Below, in pieces: positions 40,679 to 48,976 of a DNA stretch of 64,000 bases. Every line of letters begins with the position of its first letter. The first letter of the stretch is position 1. The notes beneath the pieces are model-generated. The model was not told where the DNA came from and made no database searches. It worked only from the letters and a program-made list of their open reading frames with translations. The position numbers were made by a program, and so were the translations under genes. This stretch comes from Candidatus Acetothermia bacterium (GTDB lineage: Bacteria; Bipolaricaulota; Bipolaricaulia; RBG-16-55-9; JANLFV01), in NCBI GenBank assembly GCA_024653345.1, contig JANLFV010000001.1:124001-188000 (forward strand), written 5' to 3'.

Positions 40679-41980
40679 ATGCGGACCATTGACCTCATCC
40701 AAAAGAAGCGCGACGGCGGGCGGCTCACCCGGGAGGAGATCGCCCAGCTCATCGCGGGCTTCGTCCGAGAGGAGATCCCCGACTACCAGATGAGCGCGCT
40801 CTTGATGGCCATCTACCTCCGCGGGATGGATCGAGAGGAGACGCTCGACCTGACGGAGGCGATGGCACGCTCGGGGAGGCGGCTCAAGTTCGATGTGGAC
40901 GGGTTCGTCGCCGACAAGCACTCGAGCGGTGGGGTGGGCGATAAGGTCTCGCTCGTCCTCGTCCCGCTGATCGCCTCGGCGGGGCTGTTCATCGGGAAGC
41001 TCTCGGGGCGAGGATTGGGCCATACTGGCGGAACGATCGACAAGCTCGAGTCGATCCCCGGCTTCTGCGCCGCGCTCCCGCTCGCAGAATTCAAGCGACA
41101 GGTGGCCGAGGTCGGCGCAGCCATCGCGGAGAGTTCTTCCGAGATCGCCCCGGCAGATCACAAGCTCTACGCCCTCCGCGACGCGACCGCGACCGTGAGC
41201 TCGCTCCCCTTGATCGCCTCCTCGATCATGAGCAAGAAGCTGGCGATCGACTCGGATGGGCTCGTCCTCGATGTGAAGGTCGGCCGGGGAGCTTTGATGG
41301 AGACCGAAGAGAGGGCGGAGGAGCTGGCGAGGCTGATGGTCGACCTGGGCCAGCGGGCTGGACGAAAGACGGCGGCGCTCATAACCGCGATGGACCAGCC
41401 GCTCGGGAGGATGGTCGGGAATGCCCTGGAGCTACGAGAGGCCTTGAGCGCGCTCGAAGACCAAGGGCCGCAGGACCTGGAGGAGCTGACCCTCGAGCTC
41501 GGGGCGGAGCTCCTCTTGATGGCCGGGCAGGCGCACACGAGGGATGAGGGGAAGACGAAACTCCGCCAGAAGCTCCGGGACGGCTCCGCGCTGGCGAAGC
41601 TCCAGGAGTTGGTCGCGCGCCAGGGCGGGGACCCACGAGCCCTGGAAGATCCAGAGCTGCTGCCCCAGGCGAGAGGTCGCCTGGAGGTGAAGGCCCGTCA
41701 GCCCGGTTACATCAAGGAGCTAGACGCCCTGGCAATCGGCGAGGCTGCCCATCTCCTCGGCGCGGGAAGGACTGCCAAAGGCCAGGCACTCGACCATGCC
41801 GTGGGAATAGAGCTATTGAAGAAGGTCGGCGACCATGTGGCCCTCGGTGAGCCCGTGGCTCTGGTCCACTACAACTCCGAGGAGCGGCTCGCTCTAGCGA
41901 AGAGCAAGGTCGAGGCGGCTTTCACGGTCGGGGCTGAGCCGCCCGCGCCCGAGGCGCTGATCAGGAAGCGGATCGCTTGA
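40679..41980 (+). CDS. deoA: pyrimidine-nucleoside (thymidine) phosphorylase
   Basis: 433 aa. It splits thymidine/deoxyuridine/uridine with phosphate. Signature SGRRLKFDVDGFVADKHSSG region and VGDKVSLVLVPLIAS are intact, as are GHTGGTIDKLESIPGF and the C-terminal barrel-sandwich domain. The released deoxyribose-1-phosphate leads to DeoC (24.9 kb). Cytidine deaminase converges on it with a 20-bp overlap, so deoA, cdd and deoC together give pyrimidine nucleoside breakdown. No ribosome site is present. Confidence 0.94.
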   Translation: MRTIDLIQKKRDGGRLTREEIAQLIAGFVREEIPDYQMSALLMAIYLRGMDREETLDLTEAMARSGRRLKFDVDGFVADKHSSGGVGDKVSLVLVPLIASAGLFIGKLSGRGLGHTGGTIDKLESIPGFCAALPLAEFKRQVAEVGAAIAESSSEIAPADHKLYALRDATATVSSLPLIASSIMSKKLAIDSDGLVLDVKVGRGALMETEERAEELARLMVDLGQRAGRKTAALITAMDQPLGRMVGNALELREALSALEDQGPQDLEELTLELGAELLLMAGQAHTRDEGKTKLRQKLRDGSALAKLQELVARQGGDPRALEDPELLPQARGRLEVKARQPGYIKELDALAIGEAAHLLGAGRTAKGQALDHAVGIELLKKVGDHVALGEPVALVHYNSEERLALAKSKVEAAFTVGAEPPAPEALIRKRIA

Positions 41981-42368
41981 AGCTCGACCCGTCGAAGGCG
42001 GCGGGGAGCAGCTCCGCCAGGCTCTTCACCTCGAATTCGCCCCGGGTATTGCCCATCACCACCTGGATCTGGGGCGCGAACTCGAAGAGGACCTGCCGGC
42101 AGGCCCCGCAGGGCCGGCAGAAGCCGGTGTCGCCGCAGACGACCGCGAGCTTCACGAACTCCCTCTCCCCCTCGGAGACTGCCTTGGCGACAGCCACCCG
42201 CTCCGCGCAGATCGAGAGGCCGTTCACGGAGTTCTCCACATTCGCCCCACGATAGATCTTCCCCGAGCGGCCGAGCAACGCCGCGCCGACAAGATGGTGC
42301 GAGTAGGGAGCGTAAGCGTGGATCCGGGCGGCGCAGGCCTCACGGAGGAGCTCGCGATCCCCGATCAT
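41961..42368 (-). CDS. cdd: cytidine deaminase
   Basis: 135 aa homotetramer type. The zinc site is complete: CAE in SICAERVAVAKA and PCGAC in GFCRPCGACRQVL; AYAPYSHHLVGAAL fits the substrate site. It turns (deoxy)cytidine into (deoxy)uridine for DeoA. It starts with an ATGA overlap on the subtilisin-like gene, so the protease promoter probably drives it. Confidence 0.94.
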   Translation of the reverse strand: MIGDRELLREACAARIHAYAPYSHHLVGAALLGRSGKIYRGANVENSVNGLSICAERVAVAKAVSEGEREFVKLAVVCGDTGFCRPCGACRQVLFEFAPQIQVVMGNTRGEFEVKSLAELLPAAFDGSSFKRSAS

Positions 42369-45133
42369 CTCAGGAGCACCGCCTTGCCCAACCTCTGCGA
42401 CTCCCTTCCCCCAGGGCCGCGAACGGTAAGCGCATAGAGATAGACTCCATTCGCCAAGGGGGCTTCACCCCGGCCGATGAGCAAGAGCCCGTTCTCCACC
42501 CAGCCGCTATCATAGAGCCGCCGGCCAGCTAGGTTGAAGAGCCGGAGGCGGATGGCCGCGATCCCCTGGCCTTCGAGATGGAACTCGACGGCCCCGCCCC
42601 TTCGGACGAACCTCAGGCCCTGGATCTGCGGCGGGGGGAGAGTCGAATCGGCTTGTGCCTCGCCCCCGACCAGATAGCTGAATCGCGGGAGGGCACTGCT
42701 GATCAGGCCTTGCACCTCGGCCTCCCGCTCCCCACGGAGCAGCGGCCGGGCACGATAGCGGACGATCAGCACTTCGCCCGGCTCGATCAGCCGAGGCCAG
42801 AGCCACTCGCTGCCCTTTCGGACTGCCCCGCCATCGTCACGGGGCTCGATCCGCCAGCTCGCCGGCCAGGCCTCGTCCAGCCTCAGCCCATAGGCCCTGG
42901 CATGGGCTTGGATCGCCACAGTCACCGCAACGCTCCCGTCCGCTTCAATGGCGAGATTCCGCTCGGCCGTCGCCACCTCCCATGTTTCAAGCGAGGGCAG
43001 CGGCTGGCTCACCGGGCTTCCAGTAAGCTGATAGGCGACCAATCGCTCGAGCTCGTCGGCCCCGACGATCCTTCCCGCGCTGCCTGGGACCTCGGCCTCG
43101 GTGAGCCACCAGGCGATGGCCTGCTCGAGTTGGGCCGAGCTGATCTGCTCGCCCAGCTCGAGATCGATGAGCCCGCGCTCCACATCCCAATGGGCCACCA
43201 CCGCGGGGACGGTCAAGGGCGCGAGGACCCGGATCTCCGCCTCGCCCTCGACTGGCCCGCCGTTGATCCGGCCATCAAGACGGTAGCTTCCCGGGGCCTG
43301 ACCTGGCGGGATGATGAGCCTATACCTGATGGTTCGACCTGAGCCGGGATCGACGATCGGCCAAGCCCAGGTGAGCAGCCGGGGATCGAACTCCGCGCCG
43401 CCGTTATCCAACGCCTCGAGGCGGAAGCCAGGGGGGATTTGCTCCTCGAAGATCAAGCTCCCGAAGCGCGACGGCGGCATCACCAGCCTCACAGTCACGA
43501 GCAGCGAATCGCCTTGAACCGCCTGGTCCCCCGGCTGGATCAGGCTCGTGATCTCGCGGCTCGCCCGAGGCTGGCCGAGGCTCAAGTTCAGCCGCCCGGC
43601 GCCGTAGATGTTGTCCTTCCCCGGCAAGCCGATGTCGATGCTGCTCTCTTCCAGGGCCTCCCAGACTTGGCCCGCGGCCCACTCTGGATGCTGAGAGAGG
43701 AGGAGCGCAGCTGCGCCCGCGACCTGCGGCGCGGCCGCGGATGTCCCGGAGAAGCGGTGGAGAAAGCCCACCTCCGTGGCTGTCCAGACATTGTCGGGGG
43801 CCACGAGGTCGGGCTTGACGCGGCCGTCGCTAGTCGGCCCCTGGGAGCTGTAGGCCGCGGCCGGGCCGGTCTCCCATAGGCCTATGGGAATAGCTCCCAC
43901 AGCCAGGACGCCCCGGGCATCGGCCGGCGCGGGGAGGCTCCCCCGCGGGACCGCCGGCTCAAGCCGCGCGTTCGCGCTGAAGACCTTCAAGGGCGCGGGC
44001 TTCAGCTTGTTCCGTGCCAGGACGCGGACATAGTAAGCACCCGGCTGGAGGACCAGGTAGTCCAGTTCCTCCGTCGGGGGCTCGCTGCAGGTTTGGTAGT
44101 TCTGGGATGAAGCCAACAGCTCGCCCGAGCCGCTGTAGACGAACAAGTCGTAGTCCTGGCAGGTGCGGGGCCAGTCGTCCCATGTCAGGAAGAGCTGGAG
44201 CTGGCCGAAGCTCGGCTCGACTCTCAGTTCCTCCTGGGGGCCTTGAAACTCGACCCAGCCGTCGCCATCGAGATCACGGAACGGGCCGGTCCAGTGCTGC
44301 TGCGCATGGTTCCCCGCGGCATTGACCCACAAGATCCCCAGGCGACTTGCTCGCTCGGCAATCTCGGCCACAATCCCCTTCCCGTCAGTGAAGTTCGTGT
44401 TGAACCATCCGACGGAGTGGACGATGATCTTCACCCCTTGGCGGAGGCAGTCGTCCACGGCATCTGCAAGATCGACCTCATCGCCGATCTTCTTGAGATA
44501 GAGCGTGGCTTGAGGCGCGACCTCGTGCGCCAGCTCGGCGACGGCCGTCCCGTGGTTGGTCCCCTCCTCGAGCCCCTCCCCAGTGTAGTCCGTGGCGTCG
44601 CCGATGATCCCCCTGGGGAGGACCCCTTGGCTGATGGCCCAGGAGAGGCCGGCAAAGCCCACATCGATCACCGCGATCTTCACCCCCTGGCCCTTGAAAT
44701 TGTGGGCCTGGAAGAGGATGGCCCCGATCGGGCCGAGGGACTCCAGCAGCGGGATCGGGCGGTAGGGCCGCCGGATGAAGGCCACCTCCGGAAGCTCGGC
44801 TAGGGCTTCGAGCTCATCCGGTGAGAGGAGAGCACGAATGACGTTCGCGGAATGGGCCTCGACGACTACGCCCAGGCCCGAGAGCTCAGCTAGAAGGCCA
44901 GGGCTCACCGGGCCAGCCAGCTCGATGCTCACCCTCGCTCGATCGCTCCCGCCCGGCCCCTGGGCCTCAGCTTGGCCGAGGGCGAGGGCCGTCTCGATCT
45001 TGGGATGATGGGCAACGGCGGGCTTCGGCGGGGGCTCGGGCTCAGGGGCCGAATGCCCGCCGGACGGGGAGAGGGCCAAGGCCAGGCTGAGAAAGGTGAG
45101 CGCGATCTTCAGGGCCAGGCGTCGCCAGTCCAT
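42365..45133 (-). CDS. secreted subtilisin-like (S8) protease with multidomain C-terminus
   Basis: 922 aa with a signal peptide (LALKIALTFLSLALAL). The catalytic triad is visible: Asp in VKIAVIDVGFAG (the family's DTG reads DVG), His in TNHGTAVAEL and Ser in FSGTSAAAPQVAG. The middle has beta-rich repeats of an unnamed type. A 45-residue module near 43.0-43.1 kb (VPGSAGRIV, TGSPVSQPLP) is shared with the vWA protein at 2.6-4.5 kb. The end (RLRLFNLAGRRLYDSG to the C-terminus) looks like a FlgD-type Ig/sorting domain. Likely a cell-surface protease. Predicted leaderless mRNA. Confidence 0.9.
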   Translation of the reverse strand: MDWRRLALKIALTFLSLALALSPSGGHSAPEPEPPPKPAVAHHPKIETALALGQAEAQGPGGSDRARVSIELAGPVSPGLLAELSGLGVVVEAHSANVIRALLSPDELEALAELPEVAFIRRPYRPIPLLESLGPIGAILFQAHNFKGQGVKIAVIDVGFAGLSWAISQGVLPRGIIGDATDYTGEGLEEGTNHGTAVAELAHEVAPQATLYLKKIGDEVDLADAVDDCLRQGVKIIVHSVGWFNTNFTDGKGIVAEIAERASRLGILWVNAAGNHAQQHWTGPFRDLDGDGWVEFQGPQEELRVEPSFGQLQLFLTWDDWPRTCQDYDLFVYSGSGELLASSQNYQTCSEPPTEELDYLVLQPGAYYVRVLARNKLKPAPLKVFSANARLEPAVPRGSLPAPADARGVLAVGAIPIGLWETGPAAAYSSQGPTSDGRVKPDLVAPDNVWTATEVGFLHRFSGTSAAAPQVAGAAALLLSQHPEWAAGQVWEALEESSIDIGLPGKDNIYGAGRLNLSLGQPRASREITSLIQPGDQAVQGDSLLVTVRLVMPPSRFGSLIFEEQIPPGFRLEALDNGGAEFDPRLLTWAWPIVDPGSGRTIRYRLIIPPGQAPGSYRLDGRINGGPVEGEAEIRVLAPLTVPAVVAHWDVERGLIDLELGEQISSAQLEQAIAWWLTEAEVPGSAGRIVGADELERLVAYQLTGSPVSQPLPSLETWEVATAERNLAIEADGSVAVTVAIQAHARAYGLRLDEAWPASWRIEPRDDGGAVRKGSEWLWPRLIEPGEVLIVRYRARPLLRGEREAEVQGLISSALPRFSYLVGGEAQADSTLPPPQIQGLRFVRRGGAVEFHLEGQGIAAIRLRLFNLAGRRLYDSGWVENGLLLIGRGEAPLANGVYLYALTVRGPGGRESQRLGKAVLLR

Positions 45134-45139
45134 CGCTCC

Positions 45140-45168
45140 AGAATAGCAGCCGCTCGAGCGATCGGCAA
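45140..45168 (-). promoter_or_regulatory. promoter of the protease-cdd operon, leaderless type
   Basis: Minus strand: TTGCCG (45168-45163), a 17-bp spacer and TATTCT (45145-45140), with the ATG 6 nt later. Confidence 0.55.
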
Positions 45169-45183
45169 GCGGTCACCCGCTCT

Positions 45184-45211
45184 TTGACCGGCACGCCGGA
45201 ATCGGTATGAT
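45184..45211 (+). promoter_or_regulatory. promoter of the lipoprotein gene, leaderless type
   Basis: TTGACC (45184-45189), a 16-bp spacer and TATGAT (45206-45211); the ATG is 9 nt later. It is divergent from the protease promoter. Confidence 0.6.
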
Positions 45212-45220
45212 TGAGCTGCG

Positions 45221-45643
45221 ATGAGAGAGCATCTCCCAAGCTGCGGGCTGCTCGCGGCAGTGCTGGCCCTATCTTTAGCAGGATGCGACGGCCTTCTCGG
45301 CGGCTGGCCGGTCCGGGCCGAGCTCGGCGAGCCCTTCACCCTCAGAGTAGGCCAGACTGCGGCCGTCGAGGGCCTGCGCGTGACCTTCCTCAGGGTCCTA
45401 CAGGACTCCCGCTGCCCCGTCGATGTCGTCTGCATCTGGGCGGGGAACGCCAGGGTCGAGCTCGAGCTGGCTGCCTCAAGCCACGGCCGGACCACCGTGG
45501 AGCTCAACTCGAGCCTCGCACCGCGCGAGGCCACCTTTGGCAGCTATCTCGTGCGCTATGTTGACCTTAGGCCCTATCCCAGAAGCACGGAGCGGCCCGA
45601 CCCGCCGGCGTATCGCCTAACCTTGGTGGTCTCCAGCCCCTAA
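45221..45643 (+). CDS. small lipoprotein
   Basis: 140 aa with a type II signal peptide and lipobox LAGC. The mature part has GLRVTFLRVLQDSRCP and CIWAGNARVELEL, a pattern seen in a family of small bacterial lipoproteins of unknown function with a conserved Cys pair. It should be anchored on the outer face of a membrane. Monocistronic, behind its own promoter. Confidence 0.8.
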   Translation: MREHLPSCGLLAAVLALSLAGCDGLLGGWPVRAELGEPFTLRVGQTAAVEGLRVTFLRVLQDSRCPVDVVCIWAGNARVELELAASSHGRTTVELNSSLAPREATFGSYLVRYVDLRPYPRSTERPDPPAYRLTLVVSSP

Positions 45644-45730
45644 TCTCATATCAATAACGCTGCTGCGACGCTTCCGGTCTCCCCAGCGGCTGAAGTTAGG
45701 AGCTGGCTCTTCAACTGGCGGACTACGGAA
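45644..45730. other. short gap, nothing recognised
   Basis: 87 bp between convergent genes; no convincing hairpin or ORF. Confidence 0.4.
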
Positions 45731-46765
45731 TTACAGGCCGAACCCGGCGACCGCCGCCCCACACTGGGCACAGCGGCCATCTCTCACGCCGTATCGAGCG
45801 ATGCTGAAGCCCCAGCGGGCGATGAGCAGTGCGCCGCAGTTGTGGCAATAGGTGTTCTCCCCTCCCTCGCCGGGGACATTCCCCTCGTAGACATACTTCA
45901 ACCCCTCTTCCAGCCCGATCTCCCGCGCCCGGCGGAGCGTCCCCACCGGCGTCGGGGGTAGGTCAAGCAGTTTGTAGCTCGGATAGAATCGGGTGACATG
46001 CCAGGGGATCGCCGGATCGACCCCCTTGAGGAAGCGCGCGATCTCCCTTAGTTCTTCCTCTGAATCGTTGACCGTGGGGATGATGAGGGTCGTCACTTCG
46101 ACCCAGATCCCGAGCTGGCGCATCAGCTTGACCGTATCGAGCACGGGCTGGAGCGTCGCGCCGTAGTAGCGCCGGTAGGTGGCATCCTTGAAGGCTTTGA
46201 TGTCGATGTTGATCGCATCGAGGTAGGGCGAGATCGCCCTCGTGGCCTCCTCGGTGAGATAGCCGTTGCTGACGAAGACATTCGCAAGCCCCCGCTCGTG
46301 GGCCAGCCTGCTGGTATCGTAGGCGAACTCGAAGAAGACCGTCGGCTCGACATAGGTGTAGGAGATCGATTGGCAGCGGTAGCGCTCGGCGTCGGCCACG
46401 ATCTCCTCGGGGGTGAAGCTCCCGCCCACGATCTCGTCCCCATGTTCCCTCGGGTATTGGGAGATCTCCCAGTTCTGGCACTGCCGGCAGTGGAAGTTGC
46501 ACCCGACCGTGGCGATGGAATAGGACGCGCTCCCGGGGTGGAAGTGGAAGAGCGGCTTCTTCTCGATCGGGTCGACGGCCCTCGAGACGAGCCGCCCGTA
46601 GACCAGGCTGTATAGAGTCCCATCACGATTCTCCCGGACCCGGCAGATCCCCCGCTTCCCGGGGAAGATCAAGCAGCGGTGGGCGCAGAGGTGGCAGCGG
46701 ACCTTCCCCTCGGGGAGCCGCTCCCAGAGCATCGCCTCCTTGGCTGCCTCGACTTTGATCGGCAT
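45731..46765 (-). CDS. amrS: AmmeMemoRadiSam system radical SAM enzyme
   Basis: 344 aa radical SAM protein of the PFL-activase-related group. The cluster motif CxxxCxxC is GCNFHCRQCQNWEIS. Cysteines before it (CHLCAHRC, GICRV) and at the C-terminus (CHNCG, CAQCG) form extra zinc or iron-sulfur sites typical of the family. The natural partners are MEMO (here at 11.1 kb) and AMMECR1 (not in the window). The reaction is unproven. It is preceded by a small coiled-coil gene 4 bp upstream. Confidence 0.93.
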   Translation of the reverse strand: MPIKVEAAKEAMLWERLPEGKVRCHLCAHRCLIFPGKRGICRVRENRDGTLYSLVYGRLVSRAVDPIEKKPLFHFHPGSASYSIATVGCNFHCRQCQNWEISQYPREHGDEIVGGSFTPEEIVADAERYRCQSISYTYVEPTVFFEFAYDTSRLAHERGLANVFVSNGYLTEEATRAISPYLDAINIDIKAFKDATYRRYYGATLQPVLDTVKLMRQLGIWVEVTTLIIPTVNDSEEELREIARFLKGVDPAIPWHVTRFYPSYKLLDLPPTPVGTLRRAREIGLEEGLKYVYEGNVPGEGGENTYCHNCGALLIARWGFSIARYGVRDGRCAQCGAAVAGFGL

Positions 46766-46769
46766 GGGC

Positions 46770-47018
46770 TCATTCCTTCCCGAGGCGCGCGAGCTCCTCC
46801 TCGACCCGCTTCAGCTCCTCGTCCAGCTCGCGGCGATAGCCCTCGAGCTCCCGCTTGTAGTCCTCGAGCATCGCCCTATACTCCTCCCGGCTGGGGAAGC
46901 CCCAGCCGAACTTCCAAGGCTTCCCGAACCAGACGCCAAACCCCGGCGGGAAGAGGCCGAAGGCGAACCGGCCGGGGAAGCCGAAGCTGCAGAAGAAGCA
47001 CCGCCGATGGCCTCCCAT
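46770..47018 (-). CDS. small Phe/Gly-rich protein with C-terminal coiled coil
   Basis: 82 aa. The first half is rich in Gly, Phe, Trp and Pro with one CxxC-like pair (CFFCSF); the second half is a charged coiled coil (YKRELEGYRRELDEELKRV). It resembles in layout the small Gly-rich DUF5320-type proteins found near radical SAM and metal genes. GAGGAGGTG precedes the ATG. The 4-bp gap to amrS suggests a linked role; function unknown. Confidence 0.7.
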   Translation of the reverse strand: MGGHRRCFFCSFGFPGRFAFGLFPPGFGVWFGKPWKFGWGFPSREEYRAMLEDYKRELEGYRRELDEELKRVEEELARLGKE

Positions 47019-47046
47019 CTGGAAGTTTCACCTCCTCGTCTCGCAG

Positions 47047-48129
47047 TTAAGCCTCCCAAGTTGCCAGGCGCTTGAGCGCCTCCAGTTTCTCCCGCCGGCC
47101 GAGCTTGGCTTGCTCGACCGCCTTCCTCAGGACCGCGATCGTCCGGTCGTAGCCCCGCCGGTCGACGGGGTAGGGGTGGCCGTCCTTCCCGCCGTGGGCG
47201 AAGCTATAGCGGGCCGGATCGCGCCAGTCCAGCTCGGCCCCGTAGACCAGCTCGCTCAGCAGGGCCAGGGCCCGGACGGTCTTCGGCCCGACCCCTTCCA
47301 GGCTCAGCAGCTCCTCGAAGCCCGCGGGCTGGCGCTCATAGGTCCTAAGGAAGATCTTCTCCAGCCGCTCAGGGTGGATATCCTCGAGGAGGAGCCGATG
47401 GCGCGGTGGGAGCGAGAGCACCTTCTCCCGGAGCTGCTGCAATTCCCTGGCCAGGCGCTCGGGCCGCTCGCAGGCCAGCGCGGCGCTGACCTGCCTCGCC
47501 TCGCCGCTCACCCTTGAGACCAGATTGAGCGCCTCGCCGCGGCGGTCGCAGCAGATCGCGGTATGGGGCTCCTCCACGAAGCTGAATTCAGGCCGATGGC
47601 CCCCGAGCCAGTGGTAGCGCCGGGCATAGCCCGTCTGCTCGTTCATCCCCTGCTGGACCACGGCCCAGCGGCCCTCCCGGTCGAAGATAAATAAATGATG
47701 GTAGATCTGATACCCGTCCTGGAGGGCGGAGTTATCGACCTTCGCGCTCATCCGGCTGGCGTAGACCAGCTCCGCCGGATCGACCTTCAGCTCCGGCCCC
47801 CAGCCCTCGATCTCCTCGGGCGCCTTCCGGGAGGTCGCCCCCTTCCCCCTGGCGATGAAGAGCCCCAGCTCCTTCTCTAGGCCGCGGATCCCCTCCTTCA
47901 GCGCCGCCCCGGTCGTGGTCGTCAGGCCGGAGGAGTGCCAGTCGAATCCGAGCAACGACCCCAGGGCCTGGAACCAGAAGGGGTCGGCGAGCCGCCTCAT
48001 CAGCTCGAACGGCCCGAATTCGTCGACCAGGAGGATCGCGATCTGGCGGGCCAGCTCCCTCATCCTTTCAAAGAGCCAGTGCGGCGTCTCGCCATAGTGG
48101 AGCGGCAGCTCCGCGGTCCCCGTGCGCAT
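47047..48129 (-). CDS. DUF763 domain protein
   Basis: About 360 aa. Family signatures: TGTAELPLHYGETPHWLFERM, LADPFWFQALGSLLGFDWHS, SRMSAKVDNSALQDGYQ and WAVVQQGMN. A helix-hairpin-helix (LSLEGVGPKTVRALALL) near residue 270 suggests DNA binding. The family is common in archaea and thermophiles, and its function is unknown. I use ATG 48129: a TTGCTC-16-TAAACT promoter ends 8 nt before it, so the longer open frame would overlap the -35. It may be co-transcribed with the two genes downstream. Confidence 0.88.
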   Translation of the reverse strand: MRTGTAELPLHYGETPHWLFERMRELARQIAILLVDEFGPFELMRRLADPFWFQALGSLLGFDWHSSGLTTTTGAALKEGIRGLEKELGLFIARGKGATSRKAPEEIEGWGPELKVDPAELVYASRMSAKVDNSALQDGYQIYHHLFIFDREGRWAVVQQGMNEQTGYARRYHWLGGHRPEFSFVEEPHTAICCDRRGEALNLVSRVSGEARQVSAALACERPERLARELQQLREKVLSLPPRHRLLLEDIHPERLEKIFLRTYERQPAGFEELLSLEGVGPKTVRALALLSELVYGAELDWRDPARYSFAHGGKDGHPYPVDRRGYDRTIAVLRKAVEQAKLGRREKLEALKRLATWEA

Positions 48130-48137
48130 CTCACCCC

Positions 48138-48165
48138 AGTTTAACGAACTTCCGGAGTAGAGCAA
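48138..48165 (-). promoter_or_regulatory. promoter of the DUF763 gene
   Basis: Minus strand: TTGCTC (48165-48160), a 16-bp spacer and TAAACT (48143-48138), then GGGGTGAG and the ATG. Confidence 0.5.
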
Positions 48166-48176
48166 AGCCGCGGAAC

Positions 48177-48204
48177 TTGACTGTCAGGCCTTGCGGGGTA
48201 AGCT
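48177..48204 (+). promoter_or_regulatory. probable promoter of the SSB gene
   Basis: TTGACT (48177-48182), a 16-bp spacer and TAAGCT (48199-48204); CGAGGTG lies before ATG 48239. Confidence 0.45.
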
Positions 48205-48238
48205 AATCTTCACCAAAGTGTAACGAGGTGCGACATAG

Positions 48239-48793
48239 ATGGGGTTGAACCGAGTGATCCTGACGGTGAACCTCACCGCCGATCCTGAGCTCCGCTATAC
48301 TCAGTCGGGCCGGGCGCGGACGCGGTTCACCATCGCGGTGAACCAGCAATATCGCGATCAAGAGGGCCATCTTCAGGAGACGACTATCTTCGTTCCAATC
48401 GTGGTCTGGGGCCCGCAGGCCGAATTCTGTGCCAACTTCTTGAAGAAGGGGCAAGAGGTGGCGGTCGACGGGAGGCTGAGGATTGACACCTTCGAGACCC
48501 GGGAGGGGAAGCCCTGGAAGATCGTGGAGGTCATCGCACAGCACGTAGAGCTTCCCGGAGGGCGGCCCGCGGAGGCGAAGGAGGAGCTGCCGGAAGAGCC
48601 GGAGCCTGGAGATGAGGAAGCTCTTTCGGAAGTGGCGAGAGACCAAGCACCGCCCAAATATCACCCTACCAAACCCATGTATTGTTGGAACTGTAAAACT
48701 ACTGTCCAAGCCGAGGGAATTTGGGACGATTTTGATGAAAGGTGGAACTATAGATGCACTAGATGCGGATATCTAATCGGTTCGCATCGTTAA
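48239..48793 (+). CDS. ssb: single-stranded DNA-binding protein with C-terminal zinc ribbon
   Basis: 184 aa. Residues 1-105 are a normal bacterial SSB OB fold (LNRVILTVNLTADPELRYT, TRFTIAVN, FLKKGQEVAVDGRL). An acidic linker follows (about 112-140). Instead of the usual acidic DDDIPF-like tip that recruits repair and replication proteins, the protein ends in a four-Cys ribbon: CWNC and CTRC about 30 residues apart. From about 48650 the DNA is clearly AT-richer than the rest of the gene, so this end may come from another source. The window shows no second SSB, so whether this is the main one is open. Confidence 0.88.
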   Translation: MGLNRVILTVNLTADPELRYTQSGRARTRFTIAVNQQYRDQEGHLQETTIFVPIVVWGPQAEFCANFLKKGQEVAVDGRLRIDTFETREGKPWKIVEVIAQHVELPGGRPAEAKEELPEEPEPGDEEALSEVARDQAPPKYHPTKPMYCWNCKTTVQAEGIWDDFDERWNYRCTRCGYLIGSHR

Positions 48794-48841
48794 TAAAGAG
48801 TCCTACGGCAACTACCCAGCCGATGTTCGTAACCCTCCCTC

Positions 48842-48976
48842 GTGGACATTACTGCGCTCGATCGGGAGGAGGTCCACCGCCTCCTTCCGGAACTCGAGCT
48901 CCCTCCAAAGATCCGGAGGCTGTGGGAGGGATACTTTGAGCATCAAGAGGCGGAAGCTGGGGGTCAGCGCATGTAG
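48842..48976 (+). CDS. possible 44-residue protein
   Basis: A GTG-started frame that reads like protein (REEVHRLLPELELPPKIRRL) and ends over the 3' end of the convergent SDR gene. It has no ribosome site or promoter, so it is listed only as a candidate small gene in the 170-bp gap after ssb. Confidence 0.25.
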   Translation: MDITALDREEVHRLLPELELPPKIRRLWEGYFEHQEAEAGGQRM

